A DNA stretch of 64,000 nt, from contig JALEFY010000008.1 in NCBI GenBank assembly GCA_022760435.1, forward strand, positions 31,055-95,054. Reading direction: 5' to 3'. This DNA is from Neomegalonema sp. Lineage in GTDB: Bacteria; Pseudomonadota; Alphaproteobacteria; Rhodobacterales; Rhodobacteraceae. Positions within the stretch are counted from its first letter, which is position 1, and the number at the start of each line of letters is the position of its first letter. Below are positions 25,916 through 36,384 of this stretch, in pieces. A program made the translations under genes and the position numbers. The notes under the pieces are model-generated. The model saw only the letters and a list, made by a program, of their open reading frames with translations, was not told the origin of the DNA and did not search any database.

Positions 25916-27904
25916 TCAGACGTCCAGCGTCTCGACGAAGCGGGCGTTTTCCTGGATGTACTGAAAGCGCAGCTCCGCCTTCTTGCCCATCAGCCGCTCG
26001 ACCAGCCCGGCGGTCTCGCCCGGCTCCTCGTCATCGATGCGCACCTGGATCAGCGTGCGGCTCTTGGGGTCCATGGTGGTCTCCTTGAGCTGCGCGGGCA
26101 TCATCTCGCCCAGACCCTTGAAGCGGCCGACATCGATCTTGCCCTTGCCGCCTAAGCCCTTTTCGAGCCAGGCATCACGCTCGGCCTCGGATTGCGCATA
26201 GACCGTGCGCGCACCTTGGGTCAGCCGGAACAAGGGCGGTGCGGCCAGATAGAGATGGCCGTTCTCGATCAGCTTGGGTACTTGCGTAAAGAAGAACGTC
26301 ATCAGCAGTGCGGCGATATGGGCGCCATCGACATCGGCATCGGTCATGATGATGATCTTCTCATACCGCAGCTCGTCATCGATATAGCGCGCGCCCATCT
26401 GCACGCCCATCGCCTGCATCAGATCCGAGAGCTCCTGGTTCTGGGCCAGCTTGCTCCCCGCCGCCCCGAGCACGTTGAGGATCTTGCCGCGCAGGGGCAG
26501 CACGGCTTGAGTCTTGCGATTGCGCGCCTGTTTGGCCGAGCCACCCGCCGAGTCGCCCTCGACCAGAAACAGTTCCGAGCCGACGCGCCCGGCTTCCGAG
26601 CAATCGGCGAGCTTGCCGGGCAGGCGCAGGCGTTTGGTCGCGCTCTTGCGCGCCACATCCTTCTCCGCCTTGCGGCGCATCCGCTCCTCGGCGCGCTCGA
26701 TCACGAATTCCAGGATCGCATCGGCGCGTTTCGGATCGCCGCCGAGCCAGGTATCGAAGCGATCGCGCACCGCGCCATCGACCAGCCGCTGAGCATCGGC
26801 GGTGGAGAGTTTCTCCTTGGTCTGGCCGACGAATTCCGGCTCGCCGATAAAGGCCGAGAGCATGCCGCAGGCTCCGCCCATCACGTCATCCGAGGTGATA
26901 TTGGCGGCTTTCTTGTTGCCCTTCAGATCCGCATAGGCCTTCAGCCCCTTGGTGATCGCGGCGCGAAAGCCGAGCTCATGGGTGCCGCCGAGCGGGGTCG
27001 GGATGGTGTTACAATAGCTCGAGCAGAACGGGTCGCGTGAGGGCGTCCACACGATCGCCCATTCCACCGCGCCGATGGTGCCCTTGCCGAATTTCTCGGC
27101 GAACTCGACCTTGCCCTCAAAGGGCTTGTCGCCAAACAGGGCCGCGCCAGCGATCTGGCTCATCAGGTAATCGGCGAGGCCGTTGGGGAAGTGGAACACA
27201 TCCTCGGCCGGGGTCTCATCGCCCTCGCGCAGCAGTTCGGGCGCGCAGGCCCAGCGGATCTCGACCCCGCGGAACAGATACGCCTTCGAGCGGGCCATCT
27301 TGTAGAGCCGTGCCGGTTTGAAGCCCGCGCGCGGGCCGAAGATCTCCGGATCGGGCATGAAAGTGATGGTGGTGCCGCGCCGGTTGGAGGCATTGCCACG
27401 CGGGGCGAGCGGCGTCGTCGCATGGCCGCGCGAAAAGCGCATCCCGACCAGCTTCTTGTCGCGGGCAATCTCGACATCGACCCATTCCGACAGGGCGTTG
27501 ACGACCGACACCCCGACCCCGTGCAAGCCGCCCGAGGTCTGATAGGCCTTGCCGGAGAACTTGCCGCCCGAGTGCAGCACGGTGAAGATCACCTCCAGCG
27601 CGGATTTGCCCGGATATTTGGGATGCTCGTCGATCGGGATGCCGCGGCCATTATCGGAAATCGCAACCGAGCCATCCGCATTGAGCCGCACCTCGATCCG
27701 GCTTGCATGCCCGGCCACCGCCTCGTCCATCGAGTTGTCAAGCACTTCGGCTGCAAGGTGATGGAGCGCGCGCTCATCGGTGCCGCCGATATACATGCCG
27801 GGGCGTTTTCGGACGGGCTCGAGCCCCTCCAGCACCTCGATCTGAGAGGCATCATAGCCGCTCTTGTCGGTCTCAGGATCCAGTTTTCGGGCTGCTTCAG
27901 CCAT
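25916..27904 (-). CDS. parE: DNA topoisomerase IV subunit B
   Basis: ATPase subunit of the type IIA enzyme that unlinks daughter chromosomes. It has 662 aa from ATG 27904; a longer frame to 28048 is basic and unlike the family. GHKL ATPase motifs are EVLDNSMDEAV and SDNGRGIP, with GLHGVGVSVVNAL; TOPRIM motifs are LVEGDSAGGSAKQ and MTDADVDGAHIAALLMTFF. It ends ARFVETLDV. ParE rather than GyrB is favoured by its short C-terminal part and by FRGVEIRWACAP-type sequence, but GyrB cannot be excluded by eye. Confidence 0.88.
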   Translation of the reverse strand: MAEAARKLDPETDKSGYDASQIEVLEGLEPVRKRPGMYIGGTDERALHHLAAEVLDNSMDEAVAGHASRIEVRLNADGSVAISDNGRGIPIDEHPKYPGKSALEVIFTVLHSGGKFSGKAYQTSGGLHGVGVSVVNALSEWVDVEIARDKKLVGMRFSRGHATTPLAPRGNASNRRGTTITFMPDPEIFGPRAGFKPARLYKMARSKAYLFRGVEIRWACAPELLREGDETPAEDVFHFPNGLADYLMSQIAGAALFGDKPFEGKVEFAEKFGKGTIGAVEWAIVWTPSRDPFCSSYCNTIPTPLGGTHELGFRAAITKGLKAYADLKGNKKAANITSDDVMGGACGMLSAFIGEPEFVGQTKEKLSTADAQRLVDGAVRDRFDTWLGGDPKRADAILEFVIERAEERMRRKAEKDVARKSATKRLRLPGKLADCSEAGRVGSELFLVEGDSAGGSAKQARNRKTQAVLPLRGKILNVLGAAGSKLAQNQELSDLMQAMGVQMGARYIDDELRYEKIIIMTDADVDGAHIAALLMTFFFTQVPKLIENGHLYLAAPPLFRLTQGARTVYAQSEAERDAWLEKGLGGKGKIDVGRFKGLGEMMPAQLKETTMDPKSRTLIQVRIDDEEPGETAGLVERLMGKKAELRFQYIQENARFVETLDV

Positions 27905-28116
27905 GCGTTCTGCTCGCTCGTTGTTCTTGTTCGTTTTTCTCTTTGCCTGATTTCTTAACGTTTGCGGGCGCTGCACACAAGATCGGCGCCGCCCGGACGC
28001 GCGCGCCCCCAGATCGGCGTCGTCGGATCGGCAACAGTCTTGTGACAAACCATGAGGGCCCGCCGCGCGTTGTCAGCCTGTATGATGATGCAAGGCAAAG
28101 CAGGGAGATAACGCGC

Positions 28117-29088
28117 ATGGGCCTACTCGTTGACGGCAAATGGCAGGACAAATGGTATGATACCGATCAGCATGGCGGGCGTTTCGAGCGTCAGGAGCAG
28201 AGCTTTCGCAACTGGGTAACCCCCGATGGGCGCCAGGGACCGAGTGGCGAGGGCGGCTTTGCGGCAGAGCCGGGGCGCTATCACCTCTATGTCTCGCTCG
28301 CCTGCCCCTGGGCACATCGCACGCTGATCTTCCGGGCGCTCAAGGGGCTCGAGGCGATGATCTCGGTCTCGGTGGTGCATTGGCACATGGGCGAGGAAGG
28401 CTGGACCTTCGAGGACGGGCCGGGGGTGATCGCCGACGATGTCAACGGCGCGCGCAAGCTCAGCGAGATCTATCTCAAGGTTCAGCCCGATATCACCACC
28501 CGGGTGACGGTGCCGGTGCTGTGGGACAAGCGGCAAGGCACGATCGTGAGCAACGAGAGCTCGGAGATCATCCGGATGCTTGGCAGCGCCTTTGACGGGG
28601 TCGGCGCCGCGCCTGGCGACTATTACCCCGCCGAGCTGCGCCCGCAGATCGACGCTGCCAATACGCGGATCTACGGCACGCTCAACAACGGCGTCTACAA
28701 GGCCGGGTTCGCCTCGACCCAGCAAGCCTATGACGAGGCGGTGGCGCCGCTCTTTGACACGCTCGACTGGCTGGAGCAGACGCTTTCGCGCCAACGCTAT
28801 GTCGCCGGCGATCGGATCACCGAGGCGGATTGGCGGCTGTTCACGACGCTGGTGCGCTTTGATCCGGTCTATCACGGGCATTTCAAGTGCAACCGGCGGC
28901 GGATCGTCGACTATCCCAACCTCTGGGCCTATACACGCGCGCTCTATCAGGTGCCGGGCGTGGCGCAGACGGTGAACCTGCATCACATCACCCACCATTA
29001 CTATGAGAGCCATCCGCAGGTGAACCCGACCGGGATCGTGCCGACCGGCCCCGATCTCGATTTCCTCGCCCCGCATGGGCGCGGCTGA
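28117..29088 (+). CDS. yqjG: Glutathionyl-hydroquinone reductase (GST superfamily)
   Basis: Reduces glutathionyl-hydroquinones with glutathione. It has 323 aa from ATG 28117, preceded by GGGAG at 9 bases; the open frame upstream is not coding-like. The thioredoxin-fold N-terminal half carries the diagnostic CPWAHRTLIF with nucleophile Cys63, and the helical C-terminal half has GDRITEADWRLFTTLVRFD. It also has the characteristic N-terminal WVTPDG region. It diverges from parE. Confidence 0.92.
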   Translation: MGLLVDGKWQDKWYDTDQHGGRFERQEQSFRNWVTPDGRQGPSGEGGFAAEPGRYHLYVSLACPWAHRTLIFRALKGLEAMISVSVVHWHMGEEGWTFEDGPGVIADDVNGARKLSEIYLKVQPDITTRVTVPVLWDKRQGTIVSNESSEIIRMLGSAFDGVGAAPGDYYPAELRPQIDAANTRIYGTLNNGVYKAGFASTQQAYDEAVAPLFDTLDWLEQTLSRQRYVAGDRITEADWRLFTTLVRFDPVYHGHFKCNRRRIVDYPNLWAYTRALYQVPGVAQTVNLHHITHHYYESHPQVNPTGIVPTGPDLDFLAPHGRG

Positions 29089-29100
29089 GAGGGCCGGGGC

Positions 29101-30642
29101 CTAGAACAGGCTGCCCTGATCATCCTTTGGCGCTTGGGGATCTTTGGTCGCGGAGCGCCGGACCTTGCGCGGGCGGGCGGGCTTGTCCGCCTCGGGCGGG
29201 GCACCGTCGCTGGCGGGCAAGGCCTGGATCGCGCCATCGGCGAATTCGATCGACAGCAGCGCCGCGGCCCCTGCCGCCTCGGCTGAACCGATCACCGCCC
29301 CCTCGCTGCGCACTGCCGCGTAACCCCGCGCGAGCGTCGCCTTGTAGGAAAAGCCGTGCAGAAGACGCCCCAGTTTCTCGAGCCGCTCGGCCCGCTCGCG
29401 TGTCTGGGTCGAAGCCGCGCGGGACAAGCGCTCCGCGAACCGGCCCCGATCAAAGCGATCCCGGCGCAGCGCCGTGCTGCGCGCCAATGCGGGAGCCAGG
29501 CGATCGCCAAACAGCGCCGCCCGCTCGCCGCCACGCTCGATCTTCCGGCTCAGCAGGCCCGGCGAAAGCCGCCCGCCGATGCGGCTCAGGCGCAGCTCCT
29601 GCCCGCGCGCAAAGGCGAGTAGCGCACGCGGCAACCGGTCCGCGGCACTATCTAGGCGCTGCCTGGGCAAGGCCACCAGATCCTCGGCCCGCGGCAAGGC
29701 CCGCGCCAGATCGCGCAGCCGCGCCCTGCGATCCTCCATCAACCGCCAAAGCCCGCGCTGGCGCCGCTCCTCAAGCCCGCTCAGTTGTGCGAGCAGCTCG
29801 CCGCGCACCGGCACCGCCATCTCGGCAGCGGCGGTTGGGGTCGGGGCCCGGCGATCAGCGACATAGTCGATCAGCGTGGTATCGGTCTCATGGCCCACCG
29901 CCGAGATCAGAGGAATGGCGCTCGCCGCCGCCGCCCGGGCGACGATCTCCTCATTGAAGCCCCACAGATCCTCGAGCGAGCCGCCACCGCGCGCCACAAT
30001 CAGCACATCCGGGCGCTCGATCGCCCCGCCCTTCTCCAAAGCATTGAAGCCAGCAATGGCCCGCGCCACCTCACCGGCACATTTCTCGCCCTGCACCGCG
30101 ACCGGCCAGAGCAGCACATGGCGCGGGAAGCGGTCCGAGAGCCGGTGCAGGATATCCCGGATCACCGCCCCCGAGGGCGAGGTGATGACCCCGATCACCT
30201 CCGGCAGGTAGGGCAATGCGCGCTTTCTCTCCGGCGCGAACAGCCCCTCCCCGGCGAGCTTCTTCTTGCGCTCTTCGAGCATCATCATCAGCGCGCCGAC
30301 CCCGGCAGGCGCCAGACGCTCGATGACGATCTGATATTTCGACTGGCCGGGGAAGGTGGTGATCCGCCCCTCGGCGATGACTTCCATCCCCTCTTCAGGC
30401 TGGATGCGCAGCCCCTTGGCCACACCGGCCCAGATCACCCCGGAGATCACCGCCTTGTCGTCCTTGAGGTCGAGATAGATATGCCCCGAGCGCGGGCGCG
30501 ACACCCGGCCGATCTCGCCGCGCACGCGCACATGGCCAAACGCATCCTCGACCATGCGCTTGATCCGCGCGGAGAGCTCGGAAACGCTGGCCTCTGGCTG
30601 ATTATCCCCCGGCTCATCGTCATCGAGCAGCAGATCGGACAT
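29101..30642 (-). CDS. xseA: Exodeoxyribonuclease VII large subunit
   Basis: Catalytic subunit of the single-strand exonuclease used in repair. It has 513 aa from ATG 30642, preceded by GAGGG at 6 bases. The N-terminal OB fold ([19 protein letters not shown]) is followed by the catalytic domain with [32 protein letters not shown] and [20 protein letters not shown], then a long helical tail. The C-terminus is Pro/Lys-rich. It is convergent with yqjG and divergent from purD. xseB is not in the window. Confidence 0.95.
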   Translation of the reverse strand: MSDLLLDDDEPGDNQPEASVSELSARIKRMVEDAFGHVRVRGEIGRVSRPRSGHIYLDLKDDKAVISGVIWAGVAKGLRIQPEEGMEVIAEGRITTFPGQSKYQIVIERLAPAGVGALMMMLEERKKKLAGEGLFAPERKRALPYLPEVIGVITSPSGAVIRDILHRLSDRFPRHVLLWPVAVQGEKCAGEVARAIAGFNALEKGGAIERPDVLIVARGGGSLEDLWGFNEEIVARAAAASAIPLISAVGHETDTTLIDYVADRRAPTPTAAAEMAVPVRGELLAQLSGLEERRQRGLWRLMEDRRARLRDLARALPRAEDLVALPRQRLDSAADRLPRALLAFARGQELRLSRIGGRLSPGLLSRKIERGGERAALFGDRLAPALARSTALRRDRFDRGRFAERLSRAASTQTRERAERLEKLGRLLHGFSYKATLARGYAAVRSEGAVIGSAEAAGAAALLSIEFADGAIQALPASDGAPPEADKPARPRKVRRSATKDPQAPKDDQGSLF

Positions 30643-30757
30643 GCGGAACCCTCTCCCTCGGTTGCCGTTTCGAGTTTGCGACAATAGAAGCGTCGCAGAC
30701 AGATGCCAAGATCGGCGGTGGCCCTGCCCCGCGATCCCCCAGATATCGGAGATATGG

Positions 30758-32035
30758 ATGAGAATTCTCATGCTCGGCGGCGGTGGCCGTGAACATGCGC
30801 TGTGCTGGAAGATCAAGCAAAGTCCGCTTTGCACGGATCTGATTGCCGCGCCGGGCAATGCAGGGATCGCCGATCTCGCCCATCTGGCCCCCGAGCTTGA
30901 TATCGAGGACGGTGAGGCGGTGCGCCGGTTCTGCATCGCCGAGAAGGTGGATTTCGTCGTGATCGGCCCGGAGGCGCCGCTGGCGGCGGGCGTGGCGGAC
31001 ATCCTGCGCGAGGAGGGGATTGCGGTCTTCGGCCCCTCGGCACAGGCCGCGCAGCTCGAGAGCTCGAAAACCTTCACCAAGGAGATCTGCGATGCCTGCG
31101 GCGCGCCCACCGCGTCCTGGGCCCGGTTCGACAGTCTCGATGCGGCGAAGGTGTTCCTGATGACCTCGCCGGTGCCGGTGGTGGTCAAGGCCGATGGGCT
31201 CGCCGCGGGCAAGGGGGTCGTGGTCGCCCAGACCACCCAGGAGGCGCTCGAGGCGGTCGAGCACATGTTTGCCGGCTCTCTTGGACAAGCCGGCCACTCG
31301 GTGGTGATCGAGGAATTCATGCCCGGTGAGGAAGCAAGCTATTTCGTGCTCACCGATGGCGTGCATGTCTTGCCCCTGGCCTCGGCGCAAGATCACAAGC
31401 GCGCCTTCGATGGCGATGAGGGGCCCAATACCGGGGGCATGGGCGCCTATTCCCCCGCCCCGATCCTGAGCGCGGAGATCGAGGATCAGGTGCTCGAGCA
31501 AATCATCAAGCCGGTGATCCGTGAGATGAAGGCCCGGGGCATCGATTATACCGGCGTGCTCTATGCCGGGCTGATGATCGAGAATGGCAAGGCGCGGCTG
31601 GTGGAATTCAACGCCCGCTTTGGCGATCCCGAATGCCAGATCCTGATGATGCGGCTGCAAAGCGATCTGGTGCCAGCACTGCTCGCCTGCTCGATCGCCG
31701 ATGAGGGTTATGCGCTCAAGGACATGACGCTGGACTGGATCGACGCCCCCGCAATCACGGTTGTGGTGGCCAGCAATGGCTATCCGGGCAGCTATGAGAA
31801 GGGCGAGATCATCCACGGGGTCGAGGAAGCCTCCGCCCATGGCGCGGTGGTCTTTCATGCTGGCACCCGCACCGATGGAACCGTGCTGCTCTCCAATGGG
31901 GGCCGGGTGCTCAATGTCTGCGCCTCAGGGACGGATATCAACGCCGCGCGGCAGACCGCCTATAGCGCCGTGGGGCAGATCGACTGGCCCGGCGGCTTTT
32001 ATCGCCGCGATATCGGTTGGCGCGCGCTGAAATAG
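30758..32035 (+). CDS. purD: Phosphoribosylamine--glycine ligase
   Basis: Second step of purine synthesis, joining glycine to phosphoribosylamine with ATP. It has 425 aa from ATG 30758, preceded by GGAG at 6 bases. It has the N-terminal [18 protein letters not shown], then [29 protein letters not shown] and the ATP-grasp region [11 protein letters not shown]. It diverges from xseA. Confidence 0.96.
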   Translation: MRILMLGGGGREHALCWKIKQSPLCTDLIAAPGNAGIADLAHLAPELDIEDGEAVRRFCIAEKVDFVVIGPEAPLAAGVADILREEGIAVFGPSAQAAQLESSKTFTKEICDACGAPTASWARFDSLDAAKVFLMTSPVPVVVKADGLAAGKGVVVAQTTQEALEAVEHMFAGSLGQAGHSVVIEEFMPGEEASYFVLTDGVHVLPLASAQDHKRAFDGDEGPNTGGMGAYSPAPILSAEIEDQVLEQIIKPVIREMKARGIDYTGVLYAGLMIENGKARLVEFNARFGDPECQILMMRLQSDLVPALLACSIADEGYALKDMTLDWIDAPAITVVVASNGYPGSYEKGEIIHGVEEASAHGAVVFHAGTRTDGTVLLSNGGRVLNVCASGTDINAARQTAYSAVGQIDWPGGFYRRDIGWRALK

Positions 32036-32204
32036 GCTCTTCTACCGGCTATCGGGGATTGCTCGGCGGTTTTGATACGGGTCAGCTTTTCTTTATCGAT
32101 TATCGACCATAATGAAACGATCGTGACCGCCTTTGCCCGGCATGGGGAAGCCGATACCGGCGGGCTTTCTCATGCCAGCCGCCCGAGTGAGAAAGCCCCG
32201 CATC

Positions 32205-33158
32205 ATGACGACTGCCCTGTTCAACATCCTGCCGTTCTTCGGCGTGGTGCTTATCGGCTGGATCGCGGCGACGCGCGGCGTACTGACAGCGCAAGGGCTC
32301 GCGGGGCTCAACGGGTTCGTCTTCAATGTCAGCCTGCCGCCGCTGCTGTTTCTGGTGATGCAAAAGGCCCCGGCCTCCGCCGGTGAGGCGCTCTGGTACT
32401 CTCTGGCCTATGGAGCGGTCACCCTGCCGCTTTATTTTTTCGCGCTCTATCTGGGCCGCAGCCTCTTCAAGCTCGGCAGCGGCGATCGCGTCGTTTATGC
32501 GCATCTGGCGGTCAATGGGAACACCGGTTTTCTTGGCATCCCGCTGGCCCTGGCCGTGCTCGGCGAAGAGGGCGTGTTGCCGACGGTGCTGATCCTGACC
32601 TTCGACATCATTTTTGTGATGAGCCTGACCACCATCCTGCTGGAGCAAAGCCGCGAGAGCGAAGGCATCGGTCAGGCGCTCAAGCGCGCTTTCCTGAACC
32701 CGATCATTCTGGGCGTTGCGGGCGGGCTGCTATGGGGCGTCATCGGCATCGGCATGTTCGACACCCCCCTTCCCGAGCCGATCACCCGGACGCTTGAGAT
32801 CCTCGGCTCGGCCGCAGCCCCTGCGGCGCTGTTTGCGGTCGGCGCCACGCTGGGCTTCAACCGACTGGATCGACGGATCGGCGAGATTGGCTCCTTGTCG
32901 CTGATCAAGCTCATCATCCACCCGGTATTCGTCGGGCTGGCGCTGGCCTATATCGCGCCGCAGACGCCGGATATGTGGATTGCCGCCGCCTTGCTCACCG
33001 CAGCGATGCCGTCGAGCAATAATGCGGTGCTGTTTGCGAGCGTCTACAACACATACGAGGTCCGCGCCTCGGCAACCGTGCTGGTTTCGACGGCGATCTC
33101 TCTGATCACCTATACCTATTTCACGACCCTGGTCACGCCGCTGGCCGCAACGCCCTGA
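32205..33158 (+). CDS. AEC-family (auxin efflux carrier-like) transporter
   Basis: A 317-aa inner-membrane protein with about ten helices in two halves, starting MTTALFNILPFFGVVLIGWI. The family-typical LAVNGNTGFLGIPLALAVLG and the C-terminal TAAMPSSNNAVLFASVY are present. AEC proteins carry organic anions such as malonate or malate in other bacteria; the substrate here is unknown. ATG 32205 is chosen because the membrane segment begins immediately; no strong Shine-Dalgarno is visible. Confidence 0.85.
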   Translation: MTTALFNILPFFGVVLIGWIAATRGVLTAQGLAGLNGFVFNVSLPPLLFLVMQKAPASAGEALWYSLAYGAVTLPLYFFALYLGRSLFKLGSGDRVVYAHLAVNGNTGFLGIPLALAVLGEEGVLPTVLILTFDIIFVMSLTTILLEQSRESEGIGQALKRAFLNPIILGVAGGLLWGVIGIGMFDTPLPEPITRTLEILGSAAAPAALFAVGATLGFNRLDRRIGEIGSLSLIKLIIHPVFVGLALAYIAPQTPDMWIAAALLTAAMPSSNNAVLFASVYNTYEVRASATVLVSTAISLITYTYFTTLVTPLAATP

Positions 33159-33349
33159 TCGCGTTTCGAGCGCACCAAAATCGGCCCATTGCCCCGCGTT
33201 GACGCGCTGCCACGCGCCACTGTGGTGGATCAATCACATCTTGCCCCAACGGAACCAGCACCGCCTCCCTTCACATCGACAAATTGCCGATAATACCAGG
33301 GCGAATCGGGGGTGGGAGCCTGTGCTTGTGCGTGAGTGGGGAGATCTGT

Positions 33350-33433
33350 ATGGCCCGCAAGTATTTGTTCAGACTGATTTTCACGATCCTCGTCGTGATC
33401 CCGACCATCGCTTATGCCGCGCAGGGCGTGTAG
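33350..33433 (+). CDS. 27-codon micro-ORF with signal-peptide-like sequence
   Basis: A 27-aa open frame: basic start (MARKYLFR), hydrophobic LIFTILVVIPTIAYA, short AAQGV tail. GGGGAG lies 6 bases before the ATG. A strong intrinsic terminator follows at 33567. It could be a small membrane protein, a leader peptide or part of a small-RNA gene. Its coding status is an inference from the ribosome binding site and composition. Confidence 0.5.
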   Translation: MARKYLFRLIFTILVVIPTIAYAAQGV

Positions 33434-33566
33434 CCTGATTGGCAATTTCGGGACTGGCAAAGAAGCGGGAAAGGCGCTCCGCGCAGCCTGCGCGCTGTCC
33501 GAGAGCCTCAGAGATAACAAGCGATCCCTGCATCCCTCGCGATCACACTGCGATCGTGATCAAACT

Positions 33567-33599
33567 GGCCCGCCGCTCTCGCATGGCGGGCCTTTTTTT
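33567..33599 (+). terminator. Strong Rho-independent terminator
   Basis: GGCCCGCC (33567-33574), 10-base loop, GGCGGGCC (33585-33592), then seven T. It ends a plus-strand transcript that would include the micro-ORF at 33350 and about 130 further bases, or a small RNA. The nearest annotated plus-strand gene upstream is the AEC transporter, over 400 bases away. Confidence 0.9.
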
Positions 33600-33641
33600 G
33601 TGCTGCGCTGGCCGAGCGGCCAAACGCCGAACGCTCGCCGC

Positions 33642-33998
<357 letters not shown>

Positions 33999-34040
33999 CT
34001 ATACAATGGCACGGTCCGCATCAAGCCGCCTTGACGACGC

Positions 34041-35315
34041 TCACTCCGCCGCAGCGAGCCCCGCCGGGGCCGAGAGCGTCGTCTCATGACCCTTCTCGGG
34101 ATGGCGCGGGATCAGCCGGCTCAGTCCCAAAGAGAGGAACGCCAGCGCCACGCCGATCCAGAACACCGCGCCGGGCGAGTAGAGATAGAGCAGCCCGAGC
34201 GGATAGGGCAGCGCCACAGCCGCTATATGGTTGATGGTGAAAGCAACAGCGGCGGTCGGCGCGAAATCCTCGGGATCCGCGATCTTCTGGAAATAGGTGC
34301 GCTGCGCGAAATGCAGACCGAAAAAGATGTGATCGATCACATAAAGCGCTGCGGCCATCATCGGCAGCAGATAGGCCCAACTCCCCAGCGCCGCACCGGC
34401 TTGCGGATGCAGGATCAGCCCATAGGCGGAGAAGACCGCGATCAGGCCGATATATTCAAAGGTCAGCACCGCCCGCTCGCCATGCACCCCGACCATTCTT
34501 CCCATCATCGGCAGAAAGAACACGCTGACCGCGTGATTGACGATCAGCAGCAGCGCCATGTCATGCAGGGCAAAACCGAACCGGTCCACCACCATGAAGG
34601 CGGCGAAGACAACAAAGATCTGCCGACGCGCCCCGGCATTGCCGACGATCGCGTAATAGAGCCAGTAGCGCTTCTTGAACACGAGCTTCTTGGTCTGCGC
34701 CGTGCCTTCGGCGAAATGCGGCCAGGCCAACCAGCCGATCAGCGCCAATAGCATGGTCGCGACCCCGCCGAGCACATAGATCAACGCATAGGGCGGCTCG
34801 CTGCCCACCACGCCCTCCTGACTGAGCAGCCACACGAGGCCAAAGGCGATAAAAGCGGTCGAGGAACCAATCCCCGCCAACCGCCCCAGCACTTGCGGCG
34901 CGCGCTCCTTGGGCACCCATTGCAATTGCAGCGACTGGTTGACCGTCTCGTAATAGTGAAAGCCGATCGAGGAGATCATCGTGGTCAGCGCGATGCCCCA
35001 GAAGCTGGGCAGGAAGCCGGTCATCGCCGTGCCAAGCCCAAGCAGCAGCAGCGAGATCAGCGCCAGGCGCTGCTCGGTGAACAGCAGCAGCAGATAGACC
35101 ACAAGGATCGCCAGAAAGCCGGGGATCTCGCGGATCGCCTGGATCGCGCCGATATCGTCGCCCTGAAAGGCCGCGACATCATGCGAGAAGTTGTTGAGCA
35201 TCGCCATCCATACCGAGAAGGCCAGCGGCATCGCCAGCGCCATCAGCATCAGCAGCGATTCGGGGCGCTGCCATTTGGGCAGCTTCTCGCTCTCGTTCAG
35301 GGGAAAACGTGACAT
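34041..35315 (-). CDS. MFS transporter
   Basis: A 424-aa protein with twelve predicted membrane helices, beginning after a short polar segment (MSRFPLNESEK). AGGAG lies 5 bases before ATG 35315. The central loop is short and basic (KKLVFKKRYWL). No substrate-specific motif is recognised. It lies between ferredoxin and a divergent HDAC-like gene; no operon partner is apparent. Confidence 0.85.
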   Translation of the reverse strand: MSRFPLNESEKLPKWQRPESLLMLMALAMPLAFSVWMAMLNNFSHDVAAFQGDDIGAIQAIREIPGFLAILVVYLLLLFTEQRLALISLLLLGLGTAMTGFLPSFWGIALTTMISSIGFHYYETVNQSLQLQWVPKERAPQVLGRLAGIGSSTAFIAFGLVWLLSQEGVVGSEPPYALIYVLGGVATMLLALIGWLAWPHFAEGTAQTKKLVFKKRYWLYYAIVGNAGARRQIFVVFAAFMVVDRFGFALHDMALLLIVNHAVSVFFLPMMGRMVGVHGERAVLTFEYIGLIAVFSAYGLILHPQAGAALGSWAYLLPMMAAALYVIDHIFFGLHFAQRTYFQKIADPEDFAPTAAVAFTINHIAAVALPYPLGLLYLYSPGAVFWIGVALAFLSLGLSRLIPRHPEKGHETTLSAPAGLAAAE

Positions 35316-35437
35316 GACAACTCCTGTTTGCGCTGTCATACGACAAATTCGCCAGGCAAGGCCATCCGCATTGGCCCGCAACAGCGCGGCGAGCGATCAA
35401 CAATGCGTTTCCACCCGCTTGCAGGCAGGATGCGACC

Positions 35438-36346
35438 ATGCTCCCGATCATTCACCACCCGGACTATCAAGCCCCGCTCACGCCCAGGCACCGGTTTCCG
35501 ATGGGCAAATATGCCGCCCTGCGCGCGGTGCTGCTGGCGCGGGGATTGATGAAACCGGGCGGCTATCTCGCCCCGAGCATGGCGCGCCCGCAGATGCTCG
35601 CCCGTGCGCATGATCCGGGCTATGTCTCCCGCGCGCTCAGCCTGAAACTGGCGCCCGATGAGGTCAAGCGGATCGGCCTGCCGCAATCGGCCGCGATCTT
35701 CCGGCGCGGGCGGCTTTCGGCGGCCGGGACGACGCTGGCGGCAATGCGGGCGCTGGAGGTCGGGGTTGCGCTCAACACCGCCGGCGGCTCGCATCACGCC
35801 GGACCGCAAGGGGGCGCGGGGTTTTGCACCTTCAACGACGTGGCCGTGGCAATCCTCGCCCTGCGCGCCAGCGGCAAGATCACCCGCGCGCTGATCGTCG
35901 ATTGCGATGCCCATCAGGGCGACGGCACCGCCCGCATCTTCGCCGCCGATCCGGATGTGTTCACGCTCTCCTTGCATGGCGCGAGCAATTACCCGTTCGA
36001 CAAAGCGCGCTCGGATCTCGATATCGCCCTGCCCGATGGCACCGGCGATGCGGCCTATCTCGAGGCGCTGTCGGATGCGCTGGAGGCTGGATTGCGCTCG
36101 GGACCTTATCAGATCGCCTTCTACAATGCCGGGGTCGATGTGCATGCGGCGGATCGGCTCGGGCGACTGGCGCTTAGCGATGCCGGGCTGCGGGCACGCG
36201 AGCATTTGGTCTTGCAGCGCCTGCGCGCCGAGGGCCTGCCGATCGCGGTGGTCATCGGCGGCGGTTACGGCGAGGATGTCGAGGCCCTGGCGGCGCGCCA
36301 CGCTATCGTCTTTGAAGAGGCCAGCCTGCTCTACCGGACCCTTTGA
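35438..36346 (+). CDS. Histone deacetylase-family zinc hydrolase
   Basis: A 302-aa member of the arginase/deacetylase fold, as in bacterial acetylpolyamine or acetoin-related deacetylases. The active site is present: GGSHHAGPQGGAGFCTFND (tandem His), DCDAHQGDG (zinc Asp and His) and NAGVDVHAADRLGRL (second zinc Asp). The start reads MLPIIHHPDYQAPL, the usual substrate-proximal N-terminus. Substrate unknown. It diverges from the MFS gene. Confidence 0.9.
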   Translation: MLPIIHHPDYQAPLTPRHRFPMGKYAALRAVLLARGLMKPGGYLAPSMARPQMLARAHDPGYVSRALSLKLAPDEVKRIGLPQSAAIFRRGRLSAAGTTLAAMRALEVGVALNTAGGSHHAGPQGGAGFCTFNDVAVAILALRASGKITRALIVDCDAHQGDGTARIFAADPDVFTLSLHGASNYPFDKARSDLDIALPDGTGDAAYLEALSDALEAGLRSGPYQIAFYNAGVDVHAADRLGRLALSDAGLRAREHLVLQRLRAEGLPIAVVIGGGYGEDVEALAARHAIVFEEASLLYRTL

Positions 36347-36384
36347 GCGCCGCGCGGGCCGTCCTGCCCGAGGCGGCCCCAGGC

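Noticed and set aside
27905..28048. 48-residue N-terminal extension of ParE
   Set aside because: It is Arg/Lys-rich, absent from the family, and the internal ATG gives a normal ParE length.
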